Of a DNA stretch of 64,000 bases, positions 58,157 through 64,000 are shown in pieces. Numbering within the stretch: position 1 is the first letter of the stretch; the number at the start of each line of letters is the position of its first letter. Source of the stretch: Holtermannia corniformis (taxonomy: Eukaryota; Basidiomycota; Tremellomycetes; Holtermanniales); contig BCIJ01000009.1 in NCBI GenBank assembly GCA_001599935.1, positions 300,226-364,225 on the forward strand, in the 5' to 3' direction. The translations under genes were made by a program, and so were the position numbers. The notes below the pieces were generated by a model. It was not told the DNA's origin, did not search any database, and saw only the letters and a list, made by a program, of their open reading frames with translations.

Positions 58157-60325
58157 ATGTCTAAAGAAGCTCTGGATGCGACTACGACGCAAGTGGTCGA
58201 GAAGCGGGCTGACGCAGCGTTACCGACGCTGGTAGTCGAAGCCAAGGATGAGCACCTCCGCAAACAGTTTAGCTGTGAGTTGGTGCGTCGAGTCTGCGGA
58301 AGCGCACTGACGCCTCGATCAAAGTCTTTGCTGCTCTCGGCTTGGCTTTTGTCATCCTCAACGTGTGTTTGCCTCCATCTGTTGTGCACAGCGAGCTGAT
58401 CACGGTCGCAAGTCATGGGCTGCGACGGCAGCTACGCTCAATCTGGTCAGCAGCGTTGCGCCAGCGTCGGCTCGTGTGGTTTGTTGATCTAAAACCAGGC
58501 TATCATCTCGGGAGGACCAGTCGCAGTCATATGGGGGGAGCTGGCAGCCGGCATAGGCAACCTAGCGATCGCAGCAAGCCTTGCCGAGCTATGTGAGTCA
58601 CCTACACTGGCGCTGAGCGCGACTGACGCTGCCATTAGGCAGCATCTGGCCGACAGCAGGCGGTCAATACCACTGGGTGCATCTACTGGCCGAAGCGGAT
58701 GGCAGCTCGTGGAAGCGTGGACTGAGCTACGCCAATGGCTGGATCTCCGTGCTAGGATGTGAGCTTCCGTCTGAGGTTTCGTCTTGCTGATTGGACTATC
58801 AAGGGTGGACGCTGTATGCTGGCGCGACTTCGTTGCCGGTCAACCTGCTCTTCAAGTGAGTTTCATTGACATGATTGCTGGTGTACTGACACGGGTTAGC
58901 ACACTGACAATGAACGACCCAACGTTCACCGCACAAAAGTGGCAGTTCTTCCTCGTCTTCCTAGCGTTCATCACCATCACCGGGACCCTGAACGTCTTCT
59001 TCACCCGAGCTTTGCATACGATCGATCGGATCGGTCTCATCTGGAGCTTCTTGGCTGGTATTGCGGCTCTCGTGGCGACCGTCGCACTGGCAGGTAGGGG
59101 TCAAGGTTACCAAAAGGCCAGCTTTGTCTTTACCGAGTTCTACAATGTGCGTGAGCGCACTGTCACATGGATTGCGGCTGAAAAGAAATAGGAGACTGGT
59201 TGGAACCCATTTGTGGCGTTCATGTTGGGCATGCTGCAAGCTGCTTTTGGATTGATCGGCTGTGAGTACGCTTTGTATTGATTGAGTGTGCACATTTACT
59301 GACAGCCTTAAAGGCGATGCTGTAGCCCACCTTGTCAGTCGTCGCGATTCGCGGGCACGACTATACTGACTGCCATAGGTCGAAGAGATGCCACAGCCGT
59401 CCCGAGACGCTCCTCGAGTCATCGTCGGTGCCGTCGTCATCGGTGTTTCCTCCGCCTTTGTCTTCGTAATGGCGCTTCTCTTCTGCATCACCGACGTCAG
59501 CGAAGTCGAGACGTCTCCCGCAGGTCCGCTAGCGACCATCTTCCTCCAAGCGGCAGGGAACAAGACGGGTGCCACCCTGTTGATGATGCTGCCGCTCATC
59601 TGCTCGGCGGTCGCGAGCCAAGGTCAGTCCGTCCGCGCTTCAAGCTTTTGCTGATCTAGCACTACAGGCGTTCTCACGACAGCCAGCCGGATGACATGGG
59701 CTTTGGCATGTGACGGAGCTCTCCCGTTCTCCGGACACCTTCGCAAAGTCAGCGCCAAGCTCAACACGCCACTCTTCTCGATCGCATGGTGCTGGATCTT
59801 TGCCTTTGTGCTCTCGCTCCTCTACCTCGGCAGCACCTCGACGTTCAACGCCATGCTGTCCTCCGCCGTCATCGCGCTCACGCTGTCATACTGCTTCCCA
59901 AGTCAGTCGTCGTTTTATATACATAGGCTGCCCTGACCGCGCACAGTCATCCAACTAACAATCTCGCGCCGTCGCCAGATCCGTCACTTGCATGTATCGT
60001 TCAGCCTCGGCCCTGTCTTCGGCCCGGTCTGCAACATCGTCGCATTAGTCTACGGTCTCGTCATGTCGGTCTTCTTTGCGTTTCCACCTACGCTGCCAGT
60101 GACTGGGTGAGCCTTCCTGGCATCAGTGAGCGCAGTTGCAGAGCTGACAGCGCGAACAGTACGAACATGAACTATGTTTCGGCCGTACTGGGTATCGTCG
60201 GCCTGATCGCCATCATCAACTGGTTCGCATACTCTCGCAAAGTCTACAAGGGCCCATCGAATGTACAAGACGAGCTCGAGAAGGCACGGGTGACGGAGCT
60301 CGTGAACGCCGATGTGGCACGATGA
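58157..60325 (+). CDS. Amino-acid/choline/GABA permease of the APC superfamily
   Basis: A 12-helix proton-coupled transporter of the plasma or organelle membrane. ATG at 58157 starts a hydrophilic head (MSKEALDATTTQVVEKRADA). Helix 1 includes GLAFVILN; then SGGPVAVIWGELAAGIGNLA and LAELCSIWPTAGGQYHWVHL, the conserved APC consensus (AEICSxxPTxGGxYxW). Later helices: QFFLVFLAFITITGTLNVFF, FVAFMLGMLQAAFGLIGCDA, ICSAVASQGVLTTASRMTWA, FSIAWCWIFAFVLSLLYLGS and PVCNIVALVYGLVMSVFFAF. The C-terminus is a short soluble tail ending NADVAR. Ten or more introns. The substrate is uncertain: the GGQYHWVHLLA and EEMPQPSRDAPRVI phrases point to the ACT/UGA4/HNM1 group. Confidence 0.9.
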
Positions 60326-60455
60326 GCACAGGTTCAAGACGCTGGGCCGACCGTCCCGAATGTGAATGCTTGAAACGGGAATGAATATACAGTGTCATCA
60401 CACGCTAGAAACAAGACTCAACCGGCTATATGGAACCATCTACAAACCGCACTAA

Positions 60456-63425
60456 TCATTGACTATCCAATCCACCGAGATGCGTCAGATTCACCCTACG
60501 CTTCTTCTTGGGCGCCGCGTCGCTTCCCTCGGCCTCGTCCGTTGACCTCTTGCCACTTGAAGACGGCGTCGCGAATACCGGTTCATCGCGCTCCTCGCTC
60601 GGCGTCGGCAGTGCTGGCTCCGTCGTGCCCGAAGCAGATGACGGAGCTCTCGCGCCGACTGATAACGCTGGTCGGACGGGAGTCGCTGACGGGCGTACAG
60701 GCCCGGCGATACTCGAGCTCGTTGAGCTCTCACGCTCGCTCCGTGGCGGAGCGGGACTGGCGCGCGCAAGAGCTGGCGAGGAAGGGAACAGCGGAGGGAG
60801 CGAATGGGACGAGTGCGAGTGCGAGTGGGCTTCGGCAATGTTCTGCAGTTGGCGGTGGTGTTGCTGCGTTGGATGCAAGGTTCCAAGCTCTGCCGGGTCG
60901 AAGACCTGTTGGTCGCTAAGCCGCGAACCAAGTTGTGGCAGAGTAGACGTACAATAATTGAACAATAGCCGTCAGAACTCGAGAGCATGAGCGAGCAGCC
61001 GTCGGGAGACCTGTACAAATAATCAGCTTGCGCTCAGATCCCAAGGCAGCACGCACCACGCCACATCAGTGAACCCAGCATAATGCAGCCCCTTGAACAC
61101 TGCGATCGGGCCAGACTGCTGTGTGTCGTACAGCAAGACCGAATCAAGACACGCAACGGCAAACAACAGACGATACGGCAGAGCAAAGACACTGCCCGTT
61201 GGCTGCTTGTCTGTTGAAGCCGGCGGTGGAGGCGGCGGCATCGCCAGGCTAACATTTGCAGGCGCCGGATCGGCGCGATCCAGCGTGACGCGCCTCGGCT
61301 CGGGCTGAGGAGCGCCAACGACGACGCCCGGGCGGAGCTCGTAAAAAATTGGTGAGAACTTGACGGCGACGGCAGAAGTCTTGTGGCCCGGCAAGTGGGC
61401 GATCGGCGGTCGCGCAAGGTTGGCGCGAGAGTAGATGTAGACTGTTGGCTTGCCTGCTTCGCTTCCTTGGGGTCGTGGGCGGGGCACAGACGATGCCGAC
61501 GAGTCACCGTCGGGAAGAGGGAGAGACCGGGTATGTGTCACTGGCGAGCCTTTGAAGATCTGGTCCTCAATCTGCCCAGCCGGCGTGAGCAGCAGGCTGC
61601 CGTCGGGAGCAAAGCTCAGTCGGCGGAAAAAGTTGGTCGAGCCCTCATCGCCGTACATGCGCTGGTTGGAGATGGCCGTGACGGGTGCCGCGCGGATAGC
61701 AGGTAGCGGTGGGATGGGAGACGGGGAACGTCCGAGGCGTCCACCGATGGATGATGGGCCGAGTGACGGCGAGCCGGCCGCTTGAGAGCCGGAGAACGAT
61801 GACCGCCTCGAACCAGGCTTGTTGGACGCTGGCGGGTTCATGAGAGTGTTCGACGCAGACGCCGTGGCCGTCACAGGTGTGGACGGCATCGAGCTGCCAG
61901 GAGTCGCAGGTGCCGCTAGCGGGTGCGACGCTTGCTCGGTCATTTCGGATGCGGTCGTGATGGCCGACCCGGCGTCTGACTGAGCTGAGCCGCGACGGGC
62001 AAGGTTGGGTCGCACAGACGTTGTGAACGACGGTGTGCGAGAATGCCGAATGTCCATCCGCGAAGCGCGAGACACGGGGTGGACGTCGGGGATGCCACCG
62101 CGGAACGCAAAGCTATTGACGTGCACCGAACTGTTGAGCGATCAGCAGTGATCCAGCATCAGGCAGAGTGCACCTACCGATCGCTGCTCTGCGTGGCAAT
62201 GAACTCGTTCAGTGGATCCCAGGCGACGCCTTGGACATTGTGCGCATGTTCTCGGAGCGCATAGACGCATTCGCCTGTTGACGCCTTCCAGATGGTCGCA
62301 GTGTTGTCGGTCGACCCCGCCAAGAGCCACTCGCCGTCTGGAGACCAGGCCAGGTCATACACTTCTTTGGTCGTCACCCTAGCAGAATCAGCGCGCGTCT
62401 GGCCGGCATCGGTAGGCCCAAGACGCACTGAATCATCCGTTGCAGCCGCCAATACTCTTTGTCTGCCTCATCGCTAGTCTCGCCAAACGTCGTAGAGGGC
62501 CCTTCGGATTTGACCCAGAGGATGATGTTGCCGTCTGTGTCGTTGTATCAGCTCTATCAACCTGTATCGAGCCTGCGAGCGCACCGTCGCCAGCAGAAGC
62601 CAGCGTTTGTCCTGAGCAAAAGTCAGCACTCGACATGGTGTCGTCATGCTGCAGTGGATCACGCACCGCTCGGACTGAAGCGCACAACGTTGACGGGCGC
62701 AGTATGTTTGCTGAGGGTCGCGAGGTACTCTGAGCGCGGTGGGTGTGACGGTGTAGGTTCGAGAACGCCTGGTGCGAGCGAGAGCGCGGATGCGGGGAGG
62801 GGTGGCGGGATGTTTGGGTGGATGAGCCACAGCTAGGGAATGTGATCAGCCTGATCTGCATCGACGCTGAAAGTGGGAAGGGCAGTGCCTGAGCCGTACA
62901 GCCTTGGCAAAGCTACGCGCATGCAGGGAGTCTCGACATGGCACGCTCTAGCTGGAGGAATGGGTTGCAGATCAGCTGCGTCTGGTGATCTGCGATCGAG
63001 CTTTCATCTCGACGCATACAGCTGTCGCCCGGCAGCTGTCTGTTCCGGTACCCACGAAGCTACGGGCGACATTGCGAAATCGACCACGGCGACTGACCCG
63101 GACCTTGCTGTCCCCACCGCACGTCGCGAGCCGATACTGCCGCGTCGAGCCGGGTGCGGTCCTGTCACGGCTCTGCTCTCGAGCCATGGCCGTCGCAGGA
63201 CCCGGACCCGACCCAGGCGTCGTCTCGCGGTCCGAGTCCGACGCCGAACTTGTGGTTGGTTGGCTGGGCTGGGGCAAGAGCCGTTTGAGGGTTGCGGGCG
63301 GCAGCGGTTGAAAGTCTATCGAGTAGACTGGCTGAGTGTCGTGCCATCTAGGGAGTGGGATCAGCAGGATGTAGACTGGGAGCGATGAGCAGCGCGTACG
63401 ATATCTCGAGAACCTTTGGACGCAT
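60456..63425 (-). CDS. CAC2: CAC2, WD40 subunit of chromatin assembly factor 1 (p60)
   Basis: CAF-1 deposits H3-H4 behind replication forks. ATG at 63425 starts MRPKVLEIS, spliced to WHDTQPVYSIDFQPLP, the recognised CAC2 opening. WD pieces: RLATCGGDSKVR-[intron]-LWLIHPN, HTAPVNVVRFSPSGQTLASA, DLAWSPDGEWLLAGSTDNTA and HNVQGVAWDPLNEFIATQSS. Then TNFFRRLSFAPDGSLLLTPA and GHKTSAVAVKFSPIFYELRP. An intron with GTGCGT donor at about 61060-61010 removes an apparent stop and joins GFTDVAW to SPDGCSLMLSSSDGYCSIIV. The last exon, after another intron, gives FDPAELG and a Ser/Pro-rich tail with KKKRRVNLTHLGGLDSQ, stop at 60456. Long insertions between blades (61800-62040) are Ser/Ala-rich. Confidence 0.92.
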
Positions 63426-63856
63426 GGTGGGCGGTGAGAGGACGAGCACACGATCCCGCCCACACTCGAAAGGAGACTCGGTTGGGCCTGGACGTGAATC
63501 GCGCCTTGCTAGGCTCCCGGCGGTGGATTATAGGCTTCCAGATGTGCCAGTAGGCGCCCGGTCGCAAGCCTATTGCGCACCCAATGGCATGTGACCCATT
63601 CGCATGACCTCCACTCGCGCTGTCCATCACCGGACCGTAACCGCGCTCCAGCAACCTGGTCGTCCACAGCATGGCACACGACAAGCAGGTAGACGGCGCA
63701 CAGGTCGCACAGCACAACTCGAGAGAAAAGGTCGGCTGCCATGTCTCGCTAGCTTGAGCAGAGCTGATGAGCGCCCCCTCGATTCACTCGGCTGTGCCTC
63801 GACATTTCACTGTCATATATTCGATCTGGTATCTTGTGCTTGCCTTGGTAACGTAG
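63426..63856. promoter_or_regulatory. Divergent region between CAC2 and the cytochrome b5-domain gene
   Basis: The CAC2 start and the next gene point apart. The first exon of the b5-domain gene probably lies in the right part (an ATG at 63769 opens MSAPSIHSAVPRHFT), but I could not find a convincing donor for it. Frames across 63361-63742 on the minus strand look like shadows. Confidence 0.35.
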
Positions 63857-64000
63857 GGCGTATGGATCGTCGTGCACGGTATGTGGCCGAAGCCTTTACC
63901 CCTGACCGCAAGCACTGTACCTGATGTCTGACGCACAGGCCGTGTCTACGATGTGACCGATTTCCTCGATGTAAGCATCAAACGTCTACACCGTCACAGT
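63857..64000 (+). CDS. Cytochrome b5-like heme-binding domain protein (5' exons, runs off the window)
   Basis: Two exons can be joined: 63857-63878 and 63939-63970, with GTATGT..CTGACGCACAG between them and GTAAGC after. Together they read GVWIVVHGRVYDVTDFLD, the strand and helix before the first heme-ligand loop (HPGG) of cytochrome b5 domains. The HPGG itself would be beyond the window or in the next exon. Candidates include flavocytochrome b2, a fatty-acid hydroxylase or desaturase, or a free cytochrome b5; the piece is too short to choose. Confidence 0.65.

Overview
The window reads as nuclear DNA of a fungus, most likely a basidiomycete. Nearly every gene is split by short introns (about 45-110 nt) with GT..AG ends and a CTGAC-type branch site close to the acceptor. 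GC content is high and genes are packed tightly on both strands. The gene set is eukaryotic and fungal: Zn2Cys6 regulator, prohibitin 2, LCB1, ceramide glucosyltransferase, ERG27, fused PABA synthase, SNF5 with a GATA-type finger. A compact Pucciniomycotina-like genome is possible, but I cannot prove the species. No tRNA, rRNA, CRISPR array or complete transposon was seen. Exon joins below were worked out by hand from frame and splice signals, so gene ends are firmer than internal junctions. Layout, left to right: a partial Zn2Cys6 transcription factor (-); PHB2 (-); the biotin-carrying subunit of methylcrotonoyl-CoA carboxylase (+); mitoribosomal uS15m (-); an unknown multi-exon gene (+); LCB1 (-); a large proline-rich unknown (+); a nucleotide-sugar transporter (-); a PHO13-type phosphatase (+); ceramide glucosyltransferase (-); MED8-like (-); SWD1 (+); a small unknown with a twin CX3C motif (-); SUB2 (-); SNF5 (+); a nitrilase-family hydrolase (-); a GNL1-type GTPase (+); ERG27 (-); a NIT2/NIT3-type amidase (-); PABA synthase (-); SPT5 (+). 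Then, from about 47.3 to 54.5 kb, comes an accessory-looking stretch, followed by RPC37/RPC5 (+), RMD5 (+), an amino-acid permease (+), CAC2 (-) and the start of a cytochrome b5-domain gene (+). The 47.3-54.5 kb stretch is the unusual part. It holds at least five segments, on both strands, that look like highly diverged RNase III-fold proteins. Two are probably intact (48.3-49.6 kb and 53.8-54.5 kb) and have lost most of the catalytic acidic residues. Three are partial or broken. They are mixed with a pair of diverged direct repeats of about 480 bp, an unknown intact-looking gene lying between those repeats, and a 37-bp exact copy of the 3' end of SPT5. Local duplication followed by decay explains this best. 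Outside it, genes form divergent pairs sharing short promoters (PHB2/MCCA, LCB1/unknown, MED8/SWD1, SUB2/SNF5, hydrolase/GNL1, PABA synthase/SPT5). Several encode chromatin or Pol II/III factors (SNF5, SPT5, MED8, SWD1, CAC2, RPC37). Two act in sphingolipid synthesis (LCB1, ceramide glucosyltransferase) and one in sterol synthesis (ERG27).
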